Source: a virus. From it: a DNA stretch of 64,000 bases. The stretch is from positions 1 through 64,000 of the IMG/VR virus record IMGVR_UViG_3300009502_000041; one strand, given 5' to 3'. The translations under genes were made by a program, and so were the position numbers. The notes below the pieces were generated by a model. The model was given only the letters and a program-made list of their open reading frames with translations, was not told where the DNA came from and ran no database searches. Of this stretch, positions 1-7,922 are shown piece by piece; within the stretch, counting starts at the first letter, position 1, and each line of letters opens with the position of its first letter.

Positions 1-90
1 CGTTCCATTTTTTAAAAAGAAATATATTGCAAATGAAACAAAAAGAATTATTATTGTTAGTAATAATATTAATATATAGAATATTGTCAT
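1..90 (-). CDS. partial small membrane protein
   Basis: A minus-strand frame starts with ATG at 90 and runs off the left edge of the window without a stop. The visible 30 residues are almost entirely hydrophobic (MTIFYILILLLTIII, then LFVSFAIYFFLKNG), which predicts one N-terminal transmembrane helix or signal anchor. It follows the 115-336 gene by 24 nt in the same direction, as expected for the next gene of the early operon. No family is recognised. The call rests only on the open frame, spacing and hydrophobicity. Confidence 0.45.
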   Translation of the reverse strand, partial: MTIFYILILLLTIIILFVSFAIYFFLKNGT

Positions 91-114
91 TCAATGTGTC
101 ATAATTAACTAATC

Positions 115-336
115 TTATTTTATAGCTTCTTGAATTATTGTAATATCTCGAATCATTTTAAGTTGTTTATTCACTCTTAAAAGACTCTCAAGAAATTTGT
201 GATATTCTTCATCAGTAAACGAATTACGCTTAATTTTATTAACAAAACGATCTAAGATAACGTTGCGGTTATTTTCGAACCATATAACGTCATCAACAGT
301 AACATCCCCAATTCCAGTAACATTTAATTCTTCCAT
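115..336 (-). CDS. hypothetical protein, 73 aa
   Basis: Small soluble protein of the early minus-strand operon. The N-terminus (MEELNVTGIGDVTVDDVIWF) is followed by a basic helix-rich half (NRNVILDRFVNKIKRNSF) and a Leu/Lys-rich C-terminus, so it is probably a compact alpha-helical protein. No motif or family is recognised. It lies 11 nt downstream of another small gene (348-521) and is probably cotranscribed with thyA. Coding status is likely from its packing in the operon; function is unknown. Confidence 0.6.
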   Translation of the reverse strand: MEELNVTGIGDVTVDDVIWFENNRNVILDRFVNKIKRNSFTDEEYHKFLESLLRVNKQLKMIRDITIIQEAIK

Positions 337-347
337 AATTTTTATTA

Positions 348-521
348 TTAATAATATATTTCAATTAATTCATCGATAATTACATTTATTTCGTCATCAT
401 CAAAATCCCAACCAATATTTCGACATTTTAACACAATTTCATGTATCGGTCTACCTTCAAGGTATTCGGTAAAAATGAAACGCCATGAGTCTTCAATAAT
501 AAATTCAATTGAGGTTACCAT
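348..521 (-). CDS. hypothetical acidic protein, 57 aa
   Basis: An open frame of 57 codons begins with ATG at 521, two nt after the thyA stop, and ends with TAA at 348-350. The product is acidic in its second half (WDFDDDEINVIIDELIEIYY) and begins MVTSIEFIIEDSWRFIF. It fills the only gap between the 73-aa gene and thyA, which is the tight packing expected of a phage operon, and probably depends on translational coupling with thyA. No family recognised. Confidence 0.6.
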   Translation of the reverse strand: MVTSIEFIIEDSWRFIFTEYLEGRPIHEIVLKCRNIGWDFDDDEINVIIDELIEIYY

Positions 522-523
522 TT

Positions 524-1747
524 TTATTTTTTTAAACCAACAAATAGTTCATATTTAATTGCTGGATGTGATTTATAATTAAGCAATTCAAAATCATCGA
601 TAGTTAATGACAATATATCATCCAACGAATTTAATTCTTTATTAATTTTCATTGTTGGTAGAGGAAATGGTTCTCTGGTACGTTTTGGAACATTAAAATC
701 TTCATTTAATAAAGCAATTTTTCCTTCATTAGACCGTACTGGTGTATTTCCAAATATGGGTAATTTAACAATATTGTTATCAAATTGTTCTTTAGTTTCT
801 TTGGAAACCAAATTTAACATTTCGTCTAAAGTTAAATCTCTACCAATTTGTTCTTTTGCTTGTTCAACATGATTAACATATAGATGAGTATCACCACCAA
901 TCCAATTTGCAATACCTGCTATCATATTAGACGCTTTAGCAAAAATCATTAATAATAATGACATAGAAGCCAAATTATACGGGCAACCTAACGCTGTATC
1001 GACACTTCTTTGATACATATTCAAATCAAGGTAAAATTTAGGAATATTCTGCCTATCAAAAAATTTTGAATACGCATTTGGGTCTTCAGTATCAAACATT
1101 TCACCATCATAATAGGAAAGCCTTTCATGAAACGATAATGGTCTAACTATAAAGTGATAAAGCAAATGACATGGTGGCAACGCCATTTCGGGGAAGTCGG
1201 CTTTATTCCACCCATCAATTACATGATATCGTGAATATGGATTTGTTTTCAATCCATCTAACACATCTTTAACCTGATCGACACCATTTTGATTTCTCCA
1301 TTGATAGCCATAGACCTTTCCTAGGTCGCCAAGTTTATATGTAGAATCACTGCCCAAATATCCTATGTTAATATTATGAATAAATTCTTCCATTGTGAAT
1401 GGTCTGATTTTATTTTCAATAATATCTTCTTGAAGATAATCATATTCTGGTTCAACCAAAGTGCTTATGTATTTTAAATACCATCTGTAAGCATCTCCAT
1501 TCCAGATATTTACGTTATTATCGACAAGATATTTAATATTAGTATCTCCACGTAAAAACCACAGAAGCTCATGTACTATGCCTTTCCAATACATTTTTTT
1601 GGTTGTAAGTAATGGAAAACCATCTTTTAAATCCATTCTAATATCAGCTTTTGATATACCAATAGTATTTGGCATATTAGCTCTACCACTTTCTTTTTCG
1701 ACACCATTATCAATGATGTTCTGTAACAAATCTAAATATTGTTTCAT
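524..1747 (-). CDS. thyA: thymidylate synthase, ThyA type
   Basis: Converts dUMP to dTMP with methylenetetrahydrofolate, feeding the phage dNTP pool. Family signatures are clear: FPLLTTKKMYWKGIVHELLW near residues 44-63, the active-site loop PPCHLLYHF with catalytic Cys193, the dUMP-binding stretch YQRSVDTALGCPYNLASMSL, and GGDTHLYVNHVEQ. At 407 aa it is much longer than E. coli ThyA (264 aa). Extra residues lie around 95-140 (between the WNGDAYRWY region and the YGYQWR motif), around 208-235 after the catalytic loop, and in the C-terminal third. The C-terminus lacks the usual PVAI-type ending and finishes ELFVGLKK. The gene sits in the early operon with short flanking spacers. Family assignment is firm; whether the insertions matter is unknown. 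Confidence 0.95.
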   Translation of the reverse strand: MKQYLDLLQNIIDNGVEKESGRANMPNTIGISKADIRMDLKDGFPLLTTKKMYWKGIVHELLWFLRGDTNIKYLVDNNVNIWNGDAYRWYLKYISTLVEPEYDYLQEDIIENKIRPFTMEEFIHNINIGYLGSDSTYKLGDLGKVYGYQWRNQNGVDQVKDVLDGLKTNPYSRYHVIDGWNKADFPEMALPPCHLLYHFIVRPLSFHERLSYYDGEMFDTEDPNAYSKFFDRQNIPKFYLDLNMYQRSVDTALGCPYNLASMSLLLMIFAKASNMIAGIANWIGGDTHLYVNHVEQAKEQIGRDLTLDEMLNLVSKETKEQFDNNIVKLPIFGNTPVRSNEGKIALLNEDFNVPKRTREPFPLPTMKINKELNSLDDILSLTIDDFELLNYKSHPAIKYELFVGLKK

Positions 1748-1758
1748 TTACTTATATT

Positions 1759-1983
1759 TTAATCAACCACACATTCAATTGCTTTTTCATATATTGCAAG
1801 AAAATATCCCTTTTCGGTTACTAGTATATTATTTTCTTGTTTAAAAATGTCAATATTATCGGATTCCAGCACTTTACGATACTTATTAATATTTTCAATT
1901 AAATATTTATCATCACTTAATGACTTGATAACGTTCTCGTACTTACTATCCAAACCAGTACTAACTATAATAATCCTATCCAT
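1759..1983 (-). CDS. hypothetical protein, 74 aa
   Basis: Small protein beginning MDRIIIVSTGLDSKYENVIK, with a charged helical middle and ending EKAIECVVD. The start looks like the first beta strand of a small alpha/beta fold, but no family motif is visible. It is packed between the 64-aa gene (2 nt spacer) and thyA (11 nt spacer) in the early operon. Function unknown. Confidence 0.6.
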   Translation of the reverse strand: MDRIIIVSTGLDSKYENVIKSLSDDKYLIENINKYRKVLESDNIDIFKQENNILVTEKGYFLAIYEKAIECVVD

Positions 1984-1985
1984 CT

Positions 1986-2180
1986 TTAACTCACTTTCTT
2001 TTTAGTTTCAATCCTTTCAATCTCACGATTAATGCGTGTGATATCTGCAGGGGTTAATGCAATCATGTTATTGGTTGTTTTACCATTAACCTTTTCTGGT
2101 TTAGTCCCTCTTTTAAGTTGTGCTTCAAATTGTTTTCTAGCACTCTCTCTTCTGATTCTAATTCCTGTTGTACCTTTCAT
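1986..2180 (-). CDS. hypothetical basic protein, 64 aa
   Basis: Strongly basic small protein (MKGTTGIRIRRESARKQFEA at the start, ending ERIETKKKVS). Its charge would fit nucleic-acid binding, but no helix-turn-helix, zinc site or other motif can be seen. It lies in the early operon between two unknown genes with spacers of 2 and 11 nt. Confidence 0.6.
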   Translation of the reverse strand: MKGTTGIRIRRESARKQFEAQLKRGTKPEKVNGKTTNNMIALTPADITRINREIERIETKKKVS

Positions 2181-2191
2181 AATTATTTAAT

Positions 2192-2749
2192 TTAAATATT
2201 GATTAAAATTTCTTTCGGATTAAAAATACCTCTAATCATAACACTTCGTGTTCCATCATACATATAATCTTTAGGATTATCTAAAACATCATCCAATGTT
2301 TCATGTAGCAATATTCTAAGTCCATCTTCAAGAATATGGTTATTTGTCATAGTCGTTAAGTCCTGAGCCATCGCAGGACTCCAAGATAACATAATTCGCC
2401 TATTTGGTGAAAAATCTATTTCGTCATAAATAACAGGACTAATACTTGCACCATTTTTTACTGGTGTTGTAAACGATTTTACGTCCCACGTTAGTGGTGA
2501 TAGATAAATTTCATATAAATAAACCTTTCCAGTTAATTTAGTATCTTCTTTTACCGATATGGTTACAGAATCATAAATATTTTCATCCACATCTTTCATT
2601 GAAGGGGTGTCAATTATTATAAGTTCTTTTACATCGTTAAATTCTTCTGTGTGATAGAGAAGAATGTCTTTTATTCTTTCCAAACCCTTCGATTTGATAT
2701 TACCGTCCGAAATTTCGGATAAATCTGAAATAAATTCTTTTATTTTCAT
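2192..2749 (-). CDS. hypothetical protein, 185 aa
   Basis: Unrecognised protein of mixed alpha/beta character. The N-terminus MKIKEFISDLSEISDG is helical; the middle has alternating hydrophobic strands (VTISVKEDTKLTGKVYLYEI). The C-terminal half contains RRIMLSWSPAMAQDLTTM and DGTRSVMIRGIFNPKEI. No signal peptide or membrane segment. Its start directly abuts the stop of the upstream gene at 2750, suggesting translational coupling in the early operon. Confidence 0.65.
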   Translation of the reverse strand: MKIKEFISDLSEISDGNIKSKGLERIKDILLYHTEEFNDVKELIIIDTPSMKDVDENIYDSVTISVKEDTKLTGKVYLYEIYLSPLTWDVKSFTTPVKNGASISPVIYDEIDFSPNRRIMLSWSPAMAQDLTTMTNNHILEDGLRILLHETLDDVLDNPKDYMYDGTRSVMIRGIFNPKEILINI

Positions 2750-3373
2750 TTATTTAATTTTTAATAGTTTACATATATAATGAAATTCATTGATGGATTT
2801 GCATTCACCATGATATTTTTCTTGATCGTTTATTGCTATCCAAATTAATGGTGGTTCTCCAACACATTGAAGATAACCAACTTTACTTTCTTTCTTTCCA
2901 AAAACCCCATGCGAAACAGTTTCTTCCCATCCTTCGGCTTCTATTTCTTCTTTGGTAAGATAAGAGGTTCGTAGATGTCCACTTTCTAATAGTTCTAAGT
3001 AGTGATGTAATTTTAAATATACTGGATAATCTATACTTACCTTTACCCAGTTTTCATCATAAGTTAAATCGGTTCTAATAATATCGTCAACACAATGACT
3101 TATAGCACTTATTATTTCTTGTACTTCACATTCATATCCAACCCTCAAGTCAGAAATTTCAGGGATAAAATAGGTGTCCATCGTTTTTATATTTTCATTA
3201 ATATTATCTTCAGGTATAATATAACTAAGCTCGCTTTGAAATAATTCAGCAACATTTCCTTTGTAAAGCCCATTTAAACCTTCCAATAACCCTAATTTAC
3301 GCCATCTTTCTGTGGTTTCTTCTTTTAATTTCCTGAGTTGTTCTATGCCAACATTTTTCTCATTTTTTTTCAT
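2750..3373 (-). CDS. hypothetical protein, 207 aa
   Basis: Unrecognised soluble protein with a charged N-terminal helix (KNVGIEQLRKLKEETTERW) and a C-terminal half with GYLQCVGEPPLIWIAINDQ. It overlaps the end of the 100-aa upstream gene by 4 nt (ATGA-type overlap) and abuts the next gene, so all three are probably translated as a coupled set. No catalytic motif seen. Confidence 0.65.
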   Translation of the reverse strand: MKKNEKNVGIEQLRKLKEETTERWRKLGLLEGLNGLYKGNVAELFQSELSYIIPEDNINENIKTMDTYFIPEISDLRVGYECEVQEIISAISHCVDDIIRTDLTYDENWVKVSIDYPVYLKLHHYLELLESGHLRTSYLTKEEIEAEGWEETVSHGVFGKKESKVGYLQCVGEPPLIWIAINDQEKYHGECKSINEFHYICKLLKIK

Positions 3374-3672
3374 TTTAAGCTCTTTAAAGCGTTTAATATT
3401 TCATCCTCGTTCATCGTATCCAGATTATCAACAATGCCCGTCATTTCGGCTATTTTGTTGCTTAACTCATCTCCAAAGCTTGTGTTTGAGTTTAATAATT
3501 CTTCAATTTTAGTAAGCGCAAATCTAGCTTGGCTGCCGTGTTCATCTGCTGCAATCATTGAGATATTGCCCATGTATTCAACATAGTTATTATCGTTTGC
3601 ATAAAACTTTAATATTGGCTCAATTAACAACACTATGTTTTGATATTGTTCAATACTATTCGTCGTCATCAT
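3370..3672 (-). CDS. hypothetical protein, 100 aa
   Basis: Mostly helical, acidic protein (MMTTNSIEQYQNIVLLIEPI at the start, ending LNALKSLK). It overlaps the upstream KTSC gene by 17 nt and the downstream gene by 4 nt. Both overlaps are typical of a compact early phage operon. No family recognised. Confidence 0.6.
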   Translation of the reverse strand: MMTTNSIEQYQNIVLLIEPILKFYANDNNYVEYMGNISMIAADEHGSQARFALTKIEELLNSNTSFGDELSNKIAEMTGIVDNLDTMNEDEILNALKSLK

Positions 3673-4003
3673 CAGTTTCTTTATTTAAACGTTCCTTAAT
3701 TATCTCTCTTAAGCCTTTGACCTCTTCAGGATATAATGTAAATTCCTTTCGGGCGGGAAATGAAGTCTTGTTATTTATTTTTTTATGGAAGAAACTTCCA
3801 TGTGATTCGGCTTCCTCAAATTCCTCATACAATTCTAGACTAATGTTTCCGTATGAATATGTATGACCTCTACTAAATGCAATGTACAATCTTTGCATTT
3901 GGGGGAAATATGTTGTTTTTAAAATATTATCTGATTGAAACACAGACTCAATATATCCAACATCTCCATTTTCTTCTTTATGTTCATTCCTCTCAACTAA
4001 CAT
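3656..4003 (-). CDS. KTSC-domain protein
   Basis: First gene of the early minus-strand operon. Residues about 35-80 carry the KTSC-like pattern: LYIAFSRGHTYSYGNISLEL, then a conserved YEEFEEAESHGSFFHKKI. KTSC domains are small modules, named after their Lys-Thr-Ser-Cys residues, found alone or appended to lysyl-tRNA synthetase-type and phage proteins; their role is not settled. The C-terminus is highly acidic (NKETDDDDE). A host-type promoter lies immediately upstream (4023-4053). Domain recognition is by eye and moderately secure. Confidence 0.65.
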   Translation of the reverse strand: MLVERNEHKEENGDVGYIESVFQSDNILKTTYFPQMQRLYIAFSRGHTYSYGNISLELYEEFEEAESHGSFFHKKINNKTSFPARKEFTLYPEEVKGLREIIKERLNKETDDDDE

Positions 4004-4022
4004 ATTTACTGTTTTAAGTAGG

Positions 4023-4053
4023 CAAATATAAGCAATTAAATATTAAAAACAAA
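4023..4053 (-). promoter_or_regulatory. Bacteroidetes-type promoter of the early operon
   Basis: Read on the minus strand: TTTG (4053-4050), 19 nt, then TATATTTG (4030-4023), about 20 nt before the ATG at 4003. This is a full match to the Bacteroidetes primary-sigma consensus (TTTG, about 19 nt, TAnnTTTG). It overlaps the 3' end of the upstream endonuclease gene, so the early operon has its own start. Confidence 0.75.
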
Positions 4054-5608
4054 GAGATAATTCAAATTTTGTTTGACCACAATCAAATATTCTTAAATAT
4101 TCATTTTTATTTAAATCATTTTCCTCCTTTGATTCGTTTGAAAATTGTTTGCGAACATACTTACCTCTTTTAAAATACCAATAATTTGGTTTGGTATTAT
4201 TAATAAACATAAAGTTCATTTGTTTATATAAATCACCGTTAAAATATCTTCTATCTACATATGTGGAAATTGATTTGGGTTGATATATATCGATGAAGTG
4301 TTTTAGTAACATATTTGCACCGCCAATAATATTTGTGTTTAGTTTCTCGCAGAATCTTAATATTTCATATTTATCGTTAATAATACTAAAACACATTAAA
4401 CCAACCAATTCATCGTTATATATTAAACCGTAATTATATTTAGTTTTAACGCTTCCTTGAATATGGTTTTGATTTAAAAACTCGGACGATTGTTTGTGAT
4501 TAATTCTCTTAATCGCACAATCACTAACATATATTTCACGATCAAATATGTTTAATTTTGATTTAATTATGTTTTTAACAATTTCTTTTTTGCCAATCCA
4601 CTCATCTTCAAAAATATGTATTAATTGAATTCCGCGTTCTTCACATAGTTCTGTTTTATTTAAATGATATCCATCGTCTTTATGTTCACCCGAATGCCAA
4701 TATAATCCATCAAACTCAATTCCTAACTTATGTGATGGAATGTATATATCAATTTCTTTATTTTCAATTTTTATTTTTTCGGTACAAATATTTAATTCTT
4801 CTTCAATAAAATTTCGAATTTCAATTTCCTTAATCGAACTGTTTTCGGATATTGGGTAGCACTCCGTACAAACTTTTGACGATCTATTGGTTCTATTAAT
4901 TAAATTTGTTTTAGATATTTCAAATTTATCGTGCTTTTTACAGTAATTTTTAATTAAAACAACGTTATTATCTAGAACACAAATATTATCTTTAGATAAA
5001 CATAATATTTTGCTCCATTTTTTCACAAAATTAATTTTTTTTGAATTATTTATTTTTTCACAAATCAAATCGTTTTTTGCTGGAGAATTTACTCCATATT
5101 TTTTTAGCCAAGTAATTTTACTTTTTTTGATGAATTCGTTTGTTTGTGAGTAGTTTTCAACACCATATTTTTTTAGGTTGGTTTTTTTTGATTTTTCAAT
5201 TGTTTCAATTAACGTCATTGGATTCTCGACTCCAAATTTATTTAAATTGGTTTGCTTAATCTTTTCTTTAAATTTTTCACTCTGAAAGGCATTTTCGACA
5301 CCATATTTACTTAAATTAGTTTGCTTTCTTAATTCTTTAGTGTTGTTTGATTTTAAATGACACATGTTTGTGCAATATTTGGAGTATCCAGTTGAGAATT
5401 TTTGAAATTTAACAACATTTCCACAATTAATACATTTAGGTGGATTTTTAATGTTATTAATATAGTTATATAATTTATTACTCCAAATAATATTAATAAA
5501 CCTTTTGTTATGTTTTATTATTTTATCATATAATAATGAATTTTCATTTTTTAATTTCTTTTCATTCCTATCATATTTTGATAAAAATAAAACGTCTTCA
5601 ATTTTCAT
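4043..5608 (-). CDS. Vsr-like (EDxHD-type) homing endonuclease with YGVE repeats
   Basis: About 521 aa from the ATG at 5608, which I prefer to a TTG 15 nt upstream because it overlaps the RHH gene by 11 nt exactly as in the cassette at 29240-30977. Domains in order: an N-terminal zinc-finger-like segment (CINCGNVVKF and YCTNMC, about 60-90); four repeats of the type KYGVEN.xQ, probable DNA-binding units (about 100-190); and a CxxC site (VCTECYP). A nuclease core at about 282-306 reads EIDIYIPSHKLGIEFDG then LYWHS. It resembles the very-short-patch-repair fold of the EDxHD homing endonucleases such as I-Bth0305I. The C-terminal region (about 385-470) looks GNAT-like, and the protein ends with the family signature IFDCG. 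The neighbours are intact phage genes, as expected for a free-standing homing endonuclease. Catalysis is inferred. Confidence 0.75.
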   Translation of the reverse strand: MKIEDVLFLSKYDRNEKKLKNENSLLYDKIIKHNKRFINIIWSNKLYNYINNIKNPPKCINCGNVVKFQKFSTGYSKYCTNMCHLKSNNTKELRKQTNLSKYGVENAFQSEKFKEKIKQTNLNKFGVENPMTLIETIEKSKKTNLKKYGVENYSQTNEFIKKSKITWLKKYGVNSPAKNDLICEKINNSKKINFVKKWSKILCLSKDNICVLDNNVVLIKNYCKKHDKFEISKTNLINRTNRSSKVCTECYPISENSSIKEIEIRNFIEEELNICTEKIKIENKEIDIYIPSHKLGIEFDGLYWHSGEHKDDGYHLNKTELCEERGIQLIHIFEDEWIGKKEIVKNIIKSKLNIFDREIYVSDCAIKRINHKQSSEFLNQNHIQGSVKTKYNYGLIYNDELVGLMCFSIINDKYEILRFCEKLNTNIIGGANMLLKHFIDIYQPKSISTYVDRRYFNGDLYKQMNFMFINNTKPNYWYFKRGKYVRKQFSNESKEENDLNKNEYLRIFDCGQTKFELSLCF

Positions 5609-5768
5609 AATTAATATTATCAATTTCTTTATTCAATTCTTTTCTAATTAATACTCTAATTCTCTTAGAAATTGAATATCCGTTTTTTTTACAATAATTC
5701 TTAAACTCTTCGCTAATATTTGAATCGAGTCGAATATTTAGCATTTTACTCTTAATTTGTTTTTCCAT
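5598..5768 (-). CDS. ribbon-helix-helix protein coupled to endonuclease
   Basis: 56 aa from ATG at 5768; a longer frame upstream is less likely because it would start upstream of the late promoter at 5790-5798. The sequence KMLNIRLDSNISEEFKNYCK, then KNGYSISKRIRVLIRKEL, is the pattern of an RHH DNA-binding domain: a beta strand, helix, turn and second helix. RHH dimers bind operator DNA. The stop overlaps the endonuclease start by 11 nt, so the two are translationally coupled. Likely role: autoregulation of the cassette or assistance to the endonuclease. An antitoxin-like role is possible but unproven. Confidence 0.75.
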   Translation of the reverse strand: MEKQIKSKMLNIRLDSNISEEFKNYCKKNGYSISKRIRVLIRKELNKEIDNINYEN

Positions 5769-5789
5769 GTTGTGTAGTATTTGCTTTAC

Positions 5790-5798
5790 ATAAATACT
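5790..5798 (-). promoter_or_regulatory. putative late promoter, RHH/endonuclease cassette
   Basis: AGTATTTAT on the minus strand, 22 nt before the RHH ATG. It matches the motif found upstream of nearly every virion gene in this window. It is divergent from the equivalent element for the 5855 gene. Confidence 0.55.
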
Positions 5799-5831
5799 CT
5801 CAAATATAAAAACATTATAAATAATAAACAA

Positions 5832-5839
5832 GTATTTAT
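5832..5839 (+). promoter_or_regulatory. putative late promoter for 5855 gene
   Basis: GTATTTAT followed by ATAAAAATT, 15 nt before the ATG. Same element and A-rich downstream flank as at the other virion genes. Confidence 0.55.
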
Positions 5840-5854
5840 ATAAAAATTAATTAA

Positions 5855-6616
5855 ATGGCTTTTCCAAAAAAAATAAAATATACTTTAGATACCAATCCCC
5901 CTAAGATTGGTACTGAATATCTTAAATATGGGTTTGATAGAATTGAGGAATTAATGTGTGAAGCCGATACCAAAACCAAATATCTCCCAAGAACCATTTT
6001 ACTTGAAGATTTAGATCAAGCTCTTTTTGATTATGTTAATAATGAAATGAAAGTTGTTATTGACGGTAATGCACTGTCTGTCATCTACTTAGATAACGAT
6101 AGATGGGGTGAACTGAGCAAGACGTGGAAATTAATGGACGGAGACCATAATATCCCAACTCCATATGTTACAGTAAGACGCACCGAAAAACAAGCAGGTA
6201 CTAGACTTGGTACTAAGTATCGTATTGCACAGGGGCGTAAGTTCAGATATATGGATGTGCCAATTCTTGATAACGGTGAGGTTATATATCTAAGATTTAA
6301 AATGCCTGAGCCAACGAATGTTGATTTAACATATGAAGTGGTGTTATTTACAAAATACAGGGTTGATGTTAACACGTATGACGAGCAAGTACTTAAGAAT
6401 TTTGCTTCTCGTCAAGAATACCTAGTAATTAAAGGCAATCCAGTTCCACTAGTATTTGACAATTTTGCTGAGGCAAATTCTATTGAGAATATTGATGGTG
6501 ATAGATTTTTTGTGTCAAAATATACCATAAAATTACTTGGGTTTATTCAAGACGAAAAAGAATTTGAAATCGTTAAAACAACAAGAAGACCAAAATTTGG
6601 TTACGTCATTAAATAA
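5855..6616 (+). CDS. putative virion structural protein, 253 aa
   Basis: Soluble protein with many beta strands (RYMDVPILDNGEVIYLRFKM; YTIKLLGFIQDEKEFEIV) and no signal peptide. The length, strand-rich composition and late-type promoter (5832-5839) suggest a neck, tail-completion or baseplate component, but I cannot name a family. It converges on the 6609-7922 gene with an 8-nt overlap of the two 3' ends and no visible terminator. Confidence 0.6.
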   Translation: MAFPKKIKYTLDTNPPKIGTEYLKYGFDRIEELMCEADTKTKYLPRTILLEDLDQALFDYVNNEMKVVIDGNALSVIYLDNDRWGELSKTWKLMDGDHNIPTPYVTVRRTEKQAGTRLGTKYRIAQGRKFRYMDVPILDNGEVIYLRFKMPEPTNVDLTYEVVLFTKYRVDVNTYDEQVLKNFASRQEYLVIKGNPVPLVFDNFAEANSIENIDGDRFFVSKYTIKLLGFIQDEKEFEIVKTTRRPKFGYVIK

Positions 6617-7922
6617 CGGTATAAGAATTTTCATTAGATTGGTATTTATTTCCCAGAGGAAAAATCTGTTTAATATTATTGGTATTAATAATAGTGTTGT
6701 CAATTCTGTTATTGTATTGAGTACTATTTACTAATTGATTTGCATTCATGTTTGGGGATGATGCACCTATAACCTTCCATGTTTTATTAATCAAATCTAA
6801 ATTAATTTTAAAATACATTTTTTCTGAAGTACCGATACTTATATTATCTTGATTATAAAATAGTGTGGTTTTTCCATTTTTGGCATTATAGAATGTAAAT
6901 TTAGCATAACCATTTACAATATTATTTATTTGTGATTCAATAAATGATACTGGAATATATAAATCATATAATTGATTTTTGGTACTTGCATTGATAACAT
7001 ATTGAGATTTGTTACCAATTTTTGTTAAATATGTTGTAAATAATTTTACTTGTGTATTAATATCATAAGTATCATAAAAGTCCAATATAAAAAAACTATT
7101 AAGCATTGTAACACTATTTCCATCAATCTCTGCTTGACTAAAACCAGCATTAATAAATGATGTATCATATGAAAGAATGGTTGGGGTTGATGATATACCA
7201 CCACAGCTTGAGTTTTCGCCTGAACAATTATAAGAATATGTGTTATTACAAATAATTTTTACTAAACCAGAATTGGATGTTGCGGAATCAATAATAACAG
7301 TAACACCCCCACTTTTTCCGTTTAATCCCATATCACAATCAATACCACCGCCAACAACTATTTGTGTAACATCAGTAACGCCGTTAATTACATATGTACT
7401 AGTTTTTGTTTGTGAATCTGATTGTGAATTTGGATAATTTCCCCCCGATACTGAAGCATAAACGCTATCGATTGTAATAAAACTAATTCCACCATTGGTT
7501 GATATATTAAAATTGCTTGTAGCTTGTGTTGGGTCTTGACCATTAGTTCCACTATTATCACAACTTGCATCAATAGTATATTTAAATGTAATTGAAAATA
7601 TTTGTCCACTAGCATTATTTGCTTTTAAACTATTAATTAATGCGGGGTTATAATAAATCTCAGCTGGTATTGAATTATTATTACTGGTAATACCATTCGG
7701 ATTATAAAAATAGAAACTAATTGTAGATGTCCCAACAAGCGGATTTAATTTAAATTTTCTTTCTTCAACATCAATAACAGGATTTACCACATCAAGAGCA
7801 CTAAATTCAGTTAAATCATTAATTTCTTGTTGACTTCCAATAAAATCATCGTTTGAATTAAAATTAAGTTTTAGGCTTAAGTTTTGTCCAATACTTCTTA
7901 ATTTTTCACGAATTATTGGCAT
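6609..7922 (-). CDS. putative tail or baseplate protein, 437 aa
   Basis: Ser/Asn/Thr/Gly-rich, beta-type protein. Stretches such as FYFYNPNGITSNNNSIPAEI and NYPNSQSDSQTKTSTYVING look like phage fibre or baseplate-appendage sequence. Several cysteines cluster at about 215-245 (CNNTYSYNCSGENSSCGG), unusual among its neighbours. It overlaps the upstream gene by 10 nt and is probably cotranscribed with the 7913 and 9113 genes as a distal tail module. Exact role unknown. Confidence 0.55.
   Translation of the reverse strand: MPIIREKLRSIGQNLSLKLNFNSNDDFIGSQQEINDLTEFSALDVVNPVIDVEERKFKLNPLVGTSTISFYFYNPNGITSNNNSIPAEIYYNPALINSLKANNASGQIFSITFKYTIDASCDNSGTNGQDPTQATSNFNISTNGGISFITIDSVYASVSGGNYPNSQSDSQTKTSTYVINGVTDVTQIVVGGGIDCDMGLNGKSGGVTVIIDSATSNSGLVKIICNNTYSYNCSGENSSCGGISSTPTILSYDTSFINAGFSQAEIDGNSVTMLNSFFILDFYDTYDINTQVKLFTTYLTKIGNKSQYVINASTKNQLYDLYIPVSFIESQINNIVNGYAKFTFYNAKNGKTTLFYNQDNISIGTSEKMYFKINLDLINKTWKVIGASSPNMNANQLVNSTQYNNRIDNTIINTNNIKQIFPLGNKYQSNENSYTVI

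Noticed and set aside
33-104. 23-codon plus-strand frame at the left edge
   Set aside because: Opposite to the operon direction, very short and highly AT-rich; the minus-strand membrane frame is the more sensible reading.
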